This document shows, one piece after another, positions 31,725 through 44,600 of a stretch of DNA of 64,000 nt (its first letter is position 1; each line of letters opens with the position of its first letter). Below the pieces are notes generated by a model. It was not told the origin of the DNA, did no database searches, and saw only the letters and a list, made by a program, of their open reading frames with translations. The DNA lies in NCBI GenBank assembly GCA_003290165.1, contig QNQO01010689.1, positions 124,001-188,000 on the forward strand, given 5' to 3'. Origin of the DNA: Berberis thunbergii (Eukaryota; Streptophyta; Magnoliopsida; Ranunculales; Berberidaceae). The translations under genes and the position numbers were made by a program.

Positions 31725-33092
31725 ATGGTGACCTCTAGGTCACGCAACAACGGAGAACATGGGGACGCATCAAATGCTCCGGTTGGTGCAGCACCGCCGC
31801 TTTCAGTGGCTCTGGTCATACACCGGCTACAAACTCAAGCCCCCGCACCAACAACAGAAACGACGGACCCCTGAATCGATAGAATGACATCTCAAGTACA
31901 ACAGATTGCCAAGGTGGTGGAGGCTCTCATGCGACAGAATCCACCACCTGCTAATGGTGACCAGGAGCAACATGGACCTCCGCCTCCAAAAGATGATAGG
32001 GAGCAAGCGCAAGAGAGCTAAGCCCTTGCTAGTTCTCATTGGACTAAGGGAGGCTGCGCAGCTAATGCTGAGCTCGTCGCCAGGACAGAAAGGCTCGGTC
32101 CTGAGAACCCCCTCTGCAGAGGGGTGCACGACCCAGACGTATTGTATCGCCTATCTGTTCCACCATTTGTGGACTGAATCATAAACAAAGCCCTTCCGAG
32201 AAGTTCACTCCCCCGAAGCTTGACTCCTACGATGGAACCATCGATCCTTTCGATCATCTGCACCATTACCAGCTCGTGATGCCCTTAAAGAAGGATCCGA
32301 GTTCGTCCTGTGCAGAACCTTTCCCACTAGTCTGAAAGCCTCAACACTAACGTGGTTCCACAGCCTTCTGCCGAAGTTGATCGACTCCTTCAAAATGTTG
32401 GTAAAGGAATATCTAACATGTTTCGTCAGGAGCCAACGTTTCCAAAAAGCCCTGCACTACATACTCTATCTGAAGCAGAGGTCCGACGAGACACTCTGAG
32501 AGTATGTCACGTGCTTCAGCAACGAACTAACCCTCATCGACAGGTGCAGCGAGGATACAACCGTGACAGCCTTCATTGCGAGCCTCAAAAAGGGAAAACT
32601 CTACAAGGACCTCACCTTGGAGCCCCCTCTGGACATGACATAACTCCTCAAAAGAGACAAAGACACATCACCCTGGAGGAGTCGAGGACCGTTAAAAGGG
32701 AAGCTGAAGGCGAGAAGAAACCTTCTGCTTCTAGGGACAAAAAGGAGGGAAAAATACGCGGGGATGAGGAACAAAACAAAATGAAGCACAGTCACAACAG
32801 GCCAGACCCTGGTCAGTTCATGTCGGAGAAATCATCCAACTATGTTGGATCCAGAGTAGTGAAACCCCTAAATGCTAACCTGTCAGACGTACTAAACTCA
32901 ATGAAAAGTTGGGAGGAACTAAAGTGTCCCCCGAAGATACGCGGAGAGCCCTCCAAGCGGGATAACAACAAATACTATGTGTACCACAAGGAAGGCGACC
33001 ACGACACCAATGACTGCAAGAGTCTGAGGTATGAGGTTGAGTACTGGATTCGCAGAGGCAAACTGAAAGAGTTTCTGAAGTTTGAGAAGTGA
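31725..33092 (+). pseudogene. gag of element A (broken)
   Basis: The start ATG GTG ACC TCT matches the gag start of element C. An N-terminal Pro/Gln-rich segment is followed by the capsid-type domain (about 32200-32640: LDSYDGT-DPFDH, then CRTFPTSLK-type words), all spread over several frames. The longest open piece is 32352-33092. Near its end H-x4-H-x4-C (YHKEGDHDTNDC) is what remains of the zinc knuckle; the first Cys is replaced. Gag would form the virus-like particle that packages element RNA. At least three stops or frameshifts rule out a working protein. Confidence 0.8.
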
Positions 33093-33238
33093 AAAAAACA
33101 AACAAAGGACATGGGGGAGTTAGTTAAAGAAATATAGATGGAGACTCCAGGGATAAATACGTCCTTCATGGAGTCGGACCAAATGAATGTCAGTCATACA
33201 GGTCTCGTAAGCGGACTCTAGTCATCTAAGTCTACATA

Positions 33239-33734
33239 ACGACGCCTTAGTCATCTCAGTCTCCATAGCAAGGTGGGAGGTAAATAGAGCTTTGGTTGAC
33301 ACAAAAAGTTCGCTTTCTACAACACATTAATTCGCAGCATGGACCTCAAGGAAGAAAACATGACGTCTTCAGAACACCTGCTGATAGGATTAAGCGTGGA
33401 GAAATGCTTCCCCATCAGAAAAATAAAGTTAGCTACAGTGGCAAGGGAACCGCAGCTGAGAAAAGTCATATTTTTGGACTTCATGGTGGTATACACACTG
33501 TCATCCTATAATCTCATCCTGAGAAGACTATGGCTCCACCAGATGGAAGCAGTGGTCTTCACCCTTCACCAGTGTGTTAAGTATACTGCTAACCACTCTG
33601 AAGAAACAATACGTAGAGACCAACCTACGACACGAGGCTGCCACTACGCTGCACTGAAACAGATAGAATGGTCCCAAAATCAGTTACATCCTGCAGAGCA
33701 GCCTGACCCAGTGCCAGGCCAACCGATGACATAG
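33239..33734 (+). pseudogene. Retropepsin-like protease of element A (active site lost)
   Basis: The frame opens with NDALVISVSIARWEV and LVDTKSS. The family motif is D-T-G, so Gly is replaced by Lys at 33304-33306 and the enzyme could not work. A deletion and frameshift follow; the second half continues with FLDFMVV, LWLHQMEAVV and CVKYTANHSE in the frame ending at 33734. In Tat elements this domain continues into reverse transcriptase, but here the polyprotein simply ends. Confidence 0.8.
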
Positions 33735-35086
33735 ACACCACTTTCAAGAGGTACAAGAGCAATAAACTCTTTCGCCCAGCGAGACGAAAAGGTCATGGCA
33801 AACGGGAACACATCTGCCCCTCTACAAGGTTTACTCTTAAGTAACTTGTGTAACGCCTCGACAGTCCGCTAAATGATTTGCAAGAGCAACCCGAATTCAC
33901 TTCAAGGCCATGATCAACTTCTCTCCATCAACAGTTAGTTTGCTTTAAGTTATTTGTTTCCCTTTCCATAGTCAATATTGAGTTTTAGTTCTTAAAAGAC
34001 TTGTGTGATTTGCAATCATTTAATAAATAAAAGAAGAATTACGAAAACAAACTTATTGATTATTGGAAAGATGTAACAACAAACACCTTGAGCAGTTATA
34101 AAAGGCTACATATTATGAACACCCTTGAGGACTACATGGAAGTGAGGACTTGCTTAAACCATCGACCACATAAGCAACACGAACAGTCCAAAGCAAGCAG
34201 CCCGCAAGCTATACCATGCTCCAGCAAACACGATCCTCAAATATGGTCTATGGGGTACAAAATCGGCAACCAGGAGTCCCGCGACAAGCCACAACTAGAT
34301 ACGACCAACTCATACGCTCGACCTGACAAACGGATGAACCTAGGACAGGTATCAGGTTGACACAAGTAGAGCACACCTTCTGACTGTAGGGATATGAGGG
34401 GCGTCCAAGAGTCAATGGCCCAATCCATGGACCATGTCCAACTCCTCTTCATCTCGAGATTCCAAATTCTAGCTCAAGACGAGGCAACGAGGTTAATAAA
34501 AAAGTGACGGAGGGAGCCACCAAGGAGTTGGATGCTGGTGTTATCTCTGAAATTAAACATTTAGGAACAACGATAAGGCACCAGCATATGAACGAAAGAC
34601 TCTTCCATTGGGAGAGAATCCATACTACTTTTCCACGATATGAGAAAAAATTACGAGACCTCAACAGATCAATTACATGCCCACGCATAACAACAACTAT
34701 CACTATGCCTGATCAATATAAACGTCAGGACATTCGGGACTCCAGAGACGGAGATCCACCATCAGCCTTTGGAAAACCCAAAGTGTTATCTTCAAGCAAA
34801 AACATTACAAGAGATAAACTCTGCGAAAATAGTGCCTACAACGATTGAAAAATACCATTATATAGACATGATGGTTCACCAAGTGGGCACTCCAACATTA
34901 ACTTCCAAGCATTGAATACCATATGGGAAACAAGGAGAAACGATTCCCAAGGAAACTGCGCAGACCACATCATTCAAATTGATGGTGCTGCACGCAACCT
35001 CATCAATTGAGGGGGAGTAACCGATACTTAACCGTCATGTAGCCTACGCCGTACACGTGTTACCGCACAATCTACGTCGTGCACGT
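33735..35086 (+). other. Non-coding 3' part of element A with PPT-like sequence
   Basis: Colinear with 58990-60118 of element E: shared TTTACTCTTAAGTAAC, GCAATCATTTAAKAAATAAA, TGATTAYTGRAAAGATGTAA and a purine-rich GAGGGGGAGTAACCGATAC (about 35010-35027). The last resembles the polypurine tract and LTR start seen at 41367 and 53035 (GGAGTAGC then TGATGATAC). If it is a true polypurine tract, the LTR of this subfamily would begin here. Scattered ORFs are not conserved between A and E. Confidence 0.5.
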
Positions 35087-36335
35087 TGGGGCTAGGCAAA
35101 AGTCCCAGTCCATCATGTTCCGATCTGGACCGTTTCAAAGGCATGCCAAAACAGTTTCAGGTATTTTCGTCCCAGTTCCGATTGGAAACGGGATGAAACC
35201 GGTTTTCAAATGCAGTCTCGTTCCATCTCGAACCGTTCCGTTTAGTATAGTGGACTTGTTTCAAGTCCAAGCCCAAGAATTGGGCCTAAAATAAAACCCT
35301 AACCCAAAGCATCTAATCTCCCTCTCACTCTCCATCTCCTTCTACTGCCGCTGCTTCTTATCCACGCAGACTGATCTCACCCTTTCCTTGTCTTCCAGTC
35401 TTCCTCTCTCCTCACCCTTGCCCTCTCTTCATCTCACTCGCCCTCGTCTGATTCCTCTCGTCTTCGCCTCATCTCTCTTTCCTTTTACTGTTATTCTTCT
35501 TCTTATCCACGATATGATCTACTGTTGATGATGATTGCTTTTTACGTTATTGTTAGCAGATCCTTATTTAATTGATTTTGGTTCAAATCTATTAAGGTTT
35601 TGGTCATGGTGATGTCGGTCGGATTTAGGAGAATCTTGTGGCATCGCTACTTATGTTACTGATTTTGCCCTCTTTCTCATCAACGACAACAACAATTGGT
35701 GGTGGTGGAATTATTTCTAGTTGTAGATCATAGCCATGCTCTTAAAAAAGCTTTCTATTAATGTATCTATGGATACCCATACACTATTGAAAGCCTTGTG
35801 GAAAACTAGCTTGCAAAGAATCTCTAAACACTTCAAAGCAATTTTTGGAGTGAGTCATTAGCTAACTGGCCACTATTGACAATTTGTCTATTGTAAATAG
35901 CAACTAAGAAACTCTAGTATGTGTTTGTTTCAAAGAGGGGAAAACCAACATAACTGATTGTTGTTGTTATGGTTTTGCTTTTTTTTTTCTTGGCAATTTT
36001 TCTCTTCTTCGCACCTGAAGGCATGATTGATGATGATGATTAATTAGGTTGGGCTGGCTGGTGGTAATTACTAATGACGAAAGTTATGCTTCAAATGTTC
36101 ATGATTTTTCTCTCATTTTTAGCACTAGATGTTCCATCTATGTTGGAAATTGTTTTTTCAAACGGGATAGCATGGTTCCATCCCTAACCGTCCCGGTTCA
36201 AATCGGTCTGGGACACAAACCGGTTTTGCCCCCAAAAATTCTCTATCTCGAACCATTCCATCCCGTTACTGTAGAATCGGGATTGAAACTGGGATAAGCT
36301 CAATCCCGGACCGTTCCGGACCATGCCCTCCCCTA
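35087..36335. mobile_element. Non-autonomous hAT element in element A
   Basis: The left end is TGGGGCTAGGCA and the right end ATGCCCTCCCCTA. Flanks gtgcacgt (35079-35086) and gtacacgc (36336-36343) agree at 6 of 8 bases. The matching place in element E (60103-60118, TCTACGTTGTACACGTGG) has no insert, so the empty site is known. Subterminal words such as CCGTTCCGG and GAACCGTTCCG repeat at both ends; a CT-rich interior resembles a leader. No transposase frame exists. Confidence 0.8.
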
Positions 36336-36655
36336 GTACACGCAACACACCGTGCAAGAAGCCCTAGCCTTTCTCTGTGGGCCCATGGGCTCAGCCTATT
36401 ATTCAAACGATATTCTGTCACATGCTTGGCACGAGCACGAGAAATCCTAGTCAACCCTGACTTACAGTTCATACCTACAGATCACTAGTTGATTGAAAGT
36501 AACTTCGTCCACCCCATGCACTTGGCTGATGGACTAGGTTCGCACGCCCCCTAGCAGGCAGAACCTTTGTTCAAACCAGGCAAGCTTAGTCAACCAAGAC
36601 TGATGGCAATGGCTTCTAGTTCAACCCGACACCTAGTTCACTTAGCGCAGCATCG

Positions 36656-37510
36656 ACGGTTTAGAAAGTGGGAGTCTAATAAGCGCTATCACGCTTGGTG
36701 ACGACAATTTGCCAGGGATCATTGCCCATTCGTGGTCAATGATCGTTGAACCTAATCAGGTAAGCCTAGCTGGTGACGGACTATCAACGAAAGCTTTCGA
36801 TCAAAACCCTAACCTGTAGCCCCCACTGTGCGGGTGTAGATGGTTTGGAAGGTGGGAGCCTAGTTAGTCCCGAACTGATTCCGACGACTCGCCACAAAAC
36901 CACTGTTTTTTAGCGTGGCCGCCGAATCACCATTCTTGGATTTGTATCCTCCACTGCGCGAGAGTAGATAATCTGGAAGGTTGGAGCCTAGCAAGTTCTG
37001 AACTGATTCCGATGGTTCACCAAGGGACCACTGCTTTTCAGCATGGTCGCTGACCGCCGACCGTCGAAACATCCCAAATTTGTAGCTTGATGCGCACAGG
37101 TGTAGGATAATTTGGAAGGTGGGAGTCTAATTAGTCTTGAACTGATTTCGATGGTTTGCCACGGGACCGCTTCTTTTTAGCCTGGTCTCCAAAACTCCTC
37201 TCTCATAAATGTAGCCCCCACTGCGAGGGGAGAGTGTAGATGGTTCGAAAGGTGGGAGCCTAGTTTAGCTCTGAACTGATTCCGACGACTTGCCATGGGA
37301 ACTGCTTTTCATATCTGGTCGCCAAAATTTACTCTTCGAATCCGTAATCCACTTGCTCAGTCATCAAATGATTCGAAAGGTAGGAGCCTAGTCAGTCCTG
37401 AACTGATTTCGACGCTTGCCATGGGACCACTGCTTTTCAGCCTAGTCGCCAAACTTTTACTCCTTGAATTTGTAATCCATTGTCCATAAATGATTCGGAA
37501 GTGGGAGTCT
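36656..37510 (+). repeat. 3' tandem repeat of element A, ~130-bp units
   Basis: GGAAGGTGGGAGCCTAGTYAG recurs with variation at about 36660, 36843, 36971, 37110, 37243, 37371 and 37492. Each unit goes on with AACTGATTCCGACG, a CTTGCCA-GGGACCACTGCTTTTCAG block and GGTCGCCAAA. The first unit is ~183 bp and still holds the GATCATTG/CAATGATC hairpin also found in the array of element B; later units lost it and shrank to ~121-139 bp. Noncoding, in the 3' untranslated part. Confidence 0.85.
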
Positions 37511-38049
37511 CAAGTAGCTCGCCACGCGACTCCCCTTTCTTTCAAAACATTAGTCGCAAACATGAATCTAGCTGAATTACGTCTTCACACTCAAATGGAC
37601 TGACCAGTCTAATATTAGTGAAGGCCATTCGCGCCGATACAAAGGTCGTACGACCAGTGCCCAGGTAAAAGCGTACTTAGGGATGCCAGCCGAGTTTACG
37701 ACTCTGACTCGGCATGACGCTCTGACACATACACTCGGCCATTGCAACTTGCCATAGCAGCAGTAGCAGGTGATCAGTCAGACAAATAAAGTGAGCCTCA
37801 AACAGCTTACCTTGGGGACAAGACACAACTTGGGCGACTCAACCCCTAACTAAACTGTTTGCAACATGCCCACTATCGAACATGATTACACAACAATGAC
37901 CCTGAGTCGTTCACAAACACAAATCGGTCAAGGCTCTTTATCGCAGACATACCAGTCAACATCCCTATTGATTCAACTAGCCTATGCCAAAGCAAGATGA
38001 CAAGGCGAAATGAAAAACATGCAATAGGAGACGACAAACATGAAATGGA

Positions 38050-40527
38050 TAAAATTGTTTTCATTAATGTTCAAAACTAAAAGGAGTACAAGCACAACCA
38101 AGTTTACTCTTCATCAGGAGAGGTACAGAAACAATAGAGCTAAGCCTAGTAGAAAATGAGGCAGGAGTTGCGCCCAGCGCGACCTAAACATCAGTGCCCA
38201 AACTATTTCCTTGCTCGATGACGCAGAGGTGATAGACAAGTCTACATACGATATCTTTTTATAGTGGCCGAGATCCCACTCCGGATGCTCTTCCTTCATC
38301 AGTGCTAGCCGACCATGTACAACCAGTAGAACTCCACACTTGCCTTGTTCTGAATAAGCTCTTCCTCTTGCACTTTCGCATTAACAAGTTCACGCTCCAG
38401 TAGCTCTAACTTGCCATCAACGCGTCGACCTGAGACTGCTTTGTGGCCAGACTGTTCTTCACAACACTAAGCTCATGCCACTCCAATCGAGCTGGTCCTA
38501 AGCCTTTCTCGTCTCTCGAGCATAAAACTCCACATCAGATTCCAACTGTTGCTTCTTAGCAGCCCAATCAGCTTCATTCGAAGCACTCTCTTCAGCAAGA
38601 GACTGTAGTTCAGAACACGCTTAGCCGCAGCTTCCTGCGCAACCTCGACTTCTCGACGAATCCTGCTCAACTCTTGCTTAAGTTTGTCTTTCTCGGACAC
38701 CACCTTTGACAGATTACACTCAAGGTCCTCCAAACGAACCCTCTGAGTCTTAGCGGCCATGGTTGACTAATCCAACCTTTTCTCCTTGGTCTGCTTATTC
38801 AGCTGCTCAATTTCATAGAGTACATAAAAATATAGCGCCTGCATGTGCGAGAATACATGCTCCAATGTGTATACCTTATTGCGATCTATTTCGACTTTCA
38901 TCCCAGCAACGGCCATGTGGCTCAAATGAGACATACCCAGCATAAGGTACTTCAAGCCCTTATCCATACATCCTTCCAACGTATCATCCTCATGTTTCGG
39001 AGAGTGCTCCTTCCAACGCTTGCTTATATGTTTCCTCGAAGCATATTCTACGTCCACCTCTTGGTGCCATACCTGTGAACTCATCTTCACCAAGTTCCGA
39101 ATGAAGCTTCCCCGGATCAAGGATTATGCCAGCGCCATGCTTCACGGTTTCCACTGTCCTCAGGTTTTCCTCTGTGGCCTTCCCTTTGTCACTAATAGCC
39201 GACCCTTTGGTACGAGATGTCTTAATGGGATCCGAAAGGAGAGGAGGAAGCGAATTATCCAAAGGACCCTCCGACACTTCTAGTTGTGGCCTAGAGCGAG
39301 ACGGTGAGCAATTCAGACTACAATAGACATGGCCAACACCGCATCCACTTTCAGGCAAAACAACAATGGGATGATCAGATTCTACAGCCACATGCAAATC
39401 TTTACGGGAGCCTTCTACAGGAACGGTCCCCCGTGAATCATCACCAGTGGAAGTTGCCATTGCAACCCACACCAGACGATCATTTAGTGCTTCGATCTGC
39501 GTGTCACTAAGGTTCAACCTGTCTACAACTCCGACAAATCGCAAGTAATCTTTCTCGAAGCTGAAAACGTCAGCCTCCGCCCCAACAGGCCTAGCAGACT
39601 CGCACTCTTCTTTCACTGAAGCGGGTCATGTTGAGGGCAATCCAGTTCTAACAAAGGAGATCTCTTCCTCACAAAAAGAGGCAAACATTTCAGACGGCTC
39701 CTCTGCATTAGACAGAACGAAAGCTTTGGCCTCAGCAACCTTTTTCCTTTTTAAAGGGGCCCCATCTTCCAACTTAATTCACGACGTTCGATACATAGTT
39801 GGGGCAATGTGCCAGTTGTCCCATAGCCTACTACGGATGAAGTTGACAACTCTTATAACATCGACCTCGTTCCTTTTTTGGCAAGATGCGGAACGTTTCC
39901 ATGGTGTTTTGCTTCGCTAAGGTAAGAGGAGTAGTAAGAAACCTTTCTACAAAGAAACACAAGCAATGATCAATCAACCCTCTATCAAGCATATCAAAGT
40001 CACAAGAAAATGGTTGAACTTACAAAACGGCCTAAATTGTCGCTCTAGCGGACGACCCTTGCATTGAAAATACTTTGAATTCACAGGAGCCAAAAAGCAA
40101 TACTTCTGCTAGAACTTGAAGTCATCAGACATATTAACAAAGCAAGCCGACGACGTCATCTTACAGACAACATTACTCTTTAGCCGAGGAGAAGTCAACA
40201 ACTGAATATACCTGCAGAGTCACGTTGACATTGGCCTCCTTAGCATTGATCATCCATTAGGCCCCAACTGGGCCGGTGAAATCCCTAAAAGATCCAGGAA
40301 CTCCCAAATCACGTCCAAACAGAAAAGTGCCCTCCGGTTTGAAGCATCCCACGACACAAGCATATGAAATCGGCCGGAGGAGACATTGGTGTTTGGTCTC
40401 CCGTCAGGACATACAACGACAGGTCTTCAGGAATTCCAAACTTCGTACAGATTTCAGCAAGGCCAGGCTCGGACAACAACCTATCTTCGAAAAACTCCAG
40501 GCCCTTAGCCAAGGCGTCGTCAGCCAT
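38050..40527 (-). pseudogene. Antisense additional ORF of element A (Transposase_28-like)
   Basis: It starts MADDALAKGLEFFEDRLLSE at 40527 and passes PEDLSLYVL and SPPADFICLC, matching the layout of the Pfam family 'putative gypsy type transposon' (Transposase_28, PF04195). Frames are then broken. Later parts are a charged linker (39616-38990), a WHQEVDVEYASRKHISK block (about 39080), a coiled-coil (38760-38473, heptads of Leu/Arg/Glu) and a C-terminal EEHPEWDLGHYKK motif near 38285. It runs opposite to gag. Function is unknown; ORFs of this kind are known from plant Tat-lineage elements. The same blocks recur in D and G, so it was once a real protein. Confidence 0.7.
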
Positions 40528-40741
40528 AAAGAAAATGAACATTTTTTTTCTAATCAGAGCGATATCTTCGAAAGCAAAAGAGTATAAGAGTCAGACTCTA
40601 CACTGCGGATGACCTAAACAAAGGTTGGGTTCCCGCCTATTTTTTGTCAAACCAACGCACGTTTAATTAATGCGGCGTTAGTAGAAAAGCAAGACGCTTA
40701 GTCATTTTTTGCTCCTTGCTTTGACTTAGTTCCTTCTGACC

Positions 40742-41367
40742 TGCAAAAGTAACGCACGTGAGCCACGAACCACCGTTATGGTGGTCGATGACACTCCGAT
40801 GCTAAAGTCAGACATGGATTTGAGGAAGGTGTAATATTGTAACGGGGAATTTATAGCGTACCTCAGCTTACCAACTTCATGTCTTATTTATAGTGCAAGG
40901 AGTCCTAGTTCTACGAGGCCATCGTAGGCGTATTTTAGGAAATAGATCTTCGTGGAGATTCTTCTCTAATTAGGAGTCGTGTCGTAGGAGGGAAATTCTC
41001 AGTTAGCCTTGTGCTCCTTGATACGTGGGAGATAGTTCCCAATGTGAGAGCAATCTGTGGAAGGAAGATTCCCTATGTGGAATGTACTCTGGTATTTGTT
41101 TCCTAGCTAGAAGTAGATAGCTGCTGTAGTTGTCCGTCCGAAGCTGATCCTTGAGATACTTGCCTTAGTAGGACTTATGGGTATTGATGATAGCTGTGAG
41201 ACGTATGGACCTAGCATGTTGTGAGAGTTTGGGTTCTCTTGGCAGACTGAATTGAGTGGGCTTAGAACCGCTTGGGCAGGATCAGTGTTGAGCTGACGCT
41301 GGGCTCGTATTTCCTCGAGATCATCATGAGACGTGTGGCTTAGAGGTGTGACCATTTTTATGTATCA
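40742..41367 (-). repeat. 3' LTR of element B (complete, 626 bp)
   Basis: Read on the minus strand it starts TGATACATAAAAATGG and ends CTTTTGCA, so it has TG...CA ends. A purine tract precedes it. The following bases (GGTCAGAAGGAACTAAGTC) look like the leader of this family and not host DNA, so the LTR is joined to part of a further copy. It could start three bases earlier (TGATGATAC). Confidence 0.8.
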
Positions 41368-41370
41368 TCA

Positions 41371-41398
41371 GCTACTCCCCCCCCCCCCCCCCCCCCCC
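41371..41398 (-). promoter_or_regulatory. Polypurine tract of element B with G22 run
   Basis: On the minus strand, 22 G are followed by AGTAGC directly before the LTR. This is where plus-strand DNA synthesis is primed. The matching tract at 53036 is AGAGGAGTAGC, so the G run is an expansion and its length may be an assembly error. Confidence 0.7.
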
Positions 41399-41548
41399 GA
41401 GCTTGTAAGGTGTTAAGTCGGTCCACTAACTTTTTCAAAAGACAACTCTACCATCATGATGATTGGACTCGAAGCATTCATCTCGAGTGGCGCATGACAT
41501 TAATGGGTACGCGACTGCTTAAGGAGTGAAAGTGTAGTTTGCCTTCCC

Positions 41549-41556
41549 TATAAATA
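41549..41556 (+). promoter_or_regulatory. TATA box for the additional ORF of element B
   Basis: TATAAATA lies about 75 bases before the ATG at 41631, on the strand opposite to gag-pol. It suggests the additional ORF is transcribed from its own promoter. Confidence 0.5.
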
Positions 41557-41630
41557 TTCATTGTCTTGAGGTGGACTTTCCCATTATTATCTGCTATCTT
41601 CTTGAGCCATAGTATTTGTTCTATCTTCTA

Positions 41631-44600
41631 ATGGCTGACAACATTAAACTTTCTTCCAAGGATTCGTTATCCCTTGTTTGTATCAATTTCTTCGAAGGTA
41701 GTTTGGTCGACGAAACTGAGTTGACCAGGCTTCATAGTTTGTATTGCATTCGGGAAAATTTGCAAATTGTTCCATTGTTTGGAGTTTTAGGTCCGTCTTT
41801 ACCTCCTCATGGGTTCATAGGCTTGCAGTGAGGCATGTTCGAGTCCAGGCTCCGACTTCCAGTGCTAGATGATGTCTGGCGCTTCTTTACTCATTTTTAA
41901 TGCCTCCCACTCAAATGGTGCCGAGTCGGTTCAAGATATTGCTCGCAATTCTCTTGAGGGCTCATGACGCTGTCCTCTGTTTGATGTTGTCGGTGATCCA
42001 CCATCTAACCGAGGCTAGATTGGATTCCAGGGGTATCTGTGTGTTGAAGTGTCCTTCTTATCTGCCATTATCGGCGACCATCGCTGAATCTTGGGAGAAG
42101 CAATGGTTATTTGCTTTGGCGGATTCTGGTTATGTAACACTCGTCATTTTCATTGACCTTAATAATATTTTTGTACATATTGTTCCAATTTATTATTTTT
42201 AATTTCTGATTAAAATAATATAGGTATATACATGTATTAGCCTCGTGTGTATGCATGTCTTGTGTTTTTCTTTGTTTGATGTGAAATTTTTATAAGAGTA
42301 TAAAATCCGAGAAATTTTTCATCTGAAAATATATTTTAAAATCTCATTTTGTTTGCCATGTCATTTTTTAATATTCGCGTGACTCTCTTAGCTTTCGAAT
42401 CTTGGGACGAGATTATTTTAAGGTGTGTATATTGTAACATCCGCCAAATCACTTGCTAATATAATATTACTATTTTAATCATTAATAATATTTATTTATT
42501 GGTAATATTTATTAATCGGTAGTATTTACAAATTTGTAAGTACTTTATGATATGAATTTTGGGACCTAGGTTTAGATTGGTGGTGGGTAAAAGAGGAGTG
42601 GTGGGTGTGTTTAGTTAAAGCTAGTAAATCCCTAATTGAAAATTTTGTAAAAGAAAACCCTAGCCACCTCTTCCCTTTGGATACACGCACAAAGAAAAGA
42701 AAAACCTACGTAGAAGAAAAAGGAGGCAAAGAGAAAAAATTTGCTTTAACTTTGTGATTTTCGACAAAATAGTGAGTTAAACTCTATCGAATTATTCAAT
42801 CTTTGATATTGTTTATTATTTGATTTTTCTATTATGTATGTTGTTAGTATTTTGGATATATAAAGGCAAGTCTTCTTCGTTTTTTTTATTAATCAATTGA
42901 TTAAGATTAGGGTTTAATACAAATATAAATCCTAAGTATGAAAATTTTATTGTATTTTCGTAAGAACTAGATTAATTGAAAGAGGAAACCTAAAACTAGG
43001 TTTTTACTTAAATCCCGTAATAAAGACAGTTTTGTGCAGTCTTAGTATTTTCAGTGGATCGAGACCGTCTAGACGTCAGAATACTTTCAAATTAAATCCG
43101 TAGATTCATAACACACGTATGAAAAGTATACCATTGGTTTGGAGTTCAGCCAACGGTTAGATCTCACTCGAGGTAGAGACAAAAATGTCACTAATCCAAT
43201 TTTAGAAACCCTTGTATAGCAAAATTTTAGTAGTAGAAGTTAGTGAGTGATTTTCCCATTTCTTATATTAATTATGTGAATTTAATAATGTTTGGTTTAT
43301 GGGTTACATTTAAAATTTGTGAGTTCTACTCTACAATGCCTTGCATGATAAATTCTCATGGTAGGTGTGACATTAGATTTTCTTAGCAGATCATGTCTCT
43401 GGAGCTGTAACAACTACCTTTCCAATGAATATCTTTAGAACAATCGTACAGTCATTTGTTTGTGTTTGTGGGTCGTTTTTTACTAATGTAATTGGTACTT
43501 GATGGAAGCACTACAATATCTTTGCCTAAATAAACAGTGCTTTGAACAAATAAATTTGCATTTAGGGATTATATGGTTCATCATGCCAGCGTTAGGGTCT
43601 GTGTTATAACTGCCCATTGCATTACCTGTTTTTGACTTGAAGGGAACTTGCTATAAAAAAGGGCATAAACTTAATACTAGCAGCATTGATTGCACACTTC
43701 TCACCTTACAACAATTCATACATGAGCTTGTAAGCTATATGAAACTGGTTGGAAGGTGTAGTGTATTCTAATAAGGCAACAATGTATTATTAGTAAGGCA
43801 TCACTGTATTACCTTTTGGGTCTGAGCATATCTTATATAGAAGTTGATCAAGTACTTATCATTTTGATAATGTTTTCATGTACATTATTCTTATATAACC
43901 TTATATGGGTGGTGATTTTTTAATACAGTACGAGCATATCTTATATAATATGAATGTATCTTATATAGAAGTTGATCAAGTACTTATCATTTTGATAATG
44001 CTTTCATGTACATTGTTATGCTCATGGTGACAAGGTTAGTCATAACTAGGGATCATGTTTTGATCTAATGGGGCTAATTAGCATGCTAGGTGGTTTTAGC
44101 TACTAGGTTCAGTTTGGGTTGCTAGAGTTTCACCATGTAAATAAACTTGGGTATTAGTAGTGTTATGTAAGTTAGTATTTGTAATTTTACGTTATGACTT
44201 GAAATACGTGATTAGTATGTGATCATATGATAAACTTGCATTTGATTGATATGCAAATTGTCTTGCTAAGGAGTATCATTATACGAAATGGGTCTGATCC
44301 CTGTTTTCTATAATAAAAAAAAATTATTTATAAAAATGTTATTTGCTTCCCCAAAAGAAAGAGTGAATATTTGTGGTCAATGTGTTTATGGTTGACAAAG
44401 TGTCACCGTAAAAGAGTATTGAGGATTGATTGATTTTTTTATGATCTTTTCCACAACTCCAAATAAAAAGTGAAAAAAAGAAATTTTTTTGTGTACAGAC
44501 TTGCTTGTATAAATGTGATATAATTTTGGGTATGCAAACTTGCTTGCATATTGGTACGCCGTTCCATGTGAGTTCGGTAGTACATATAGTATTTAGGAAA

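Larger units (their letters stand above)
31690..40741 (+). mobile_element. Element A: Tat-lineage gypsy, gag-protease only, with antisense 3' ORF
   Basis: In plus orientation: gag, protease, about 1.3 kb of shared non-coding sequence, a 130/180-bp tandem repeat array, and an ORF on the opposite strand. Reverse transcriptase, RNase H and integrase are absent, and element E lacks them in the same way. The 5' LTR is lost at the junction with remnant F, and the 3' side ends against the leader and LTR of another element at about 40700. A hAT element interrupts it at 35087-36335. Confidence 0.7.

Noticed and set aside
32036..32266. Minus-strand ORFs antisense to gag of element A
   Set aside because: Shadows of gag; not conserved at the same place in elements C or E.
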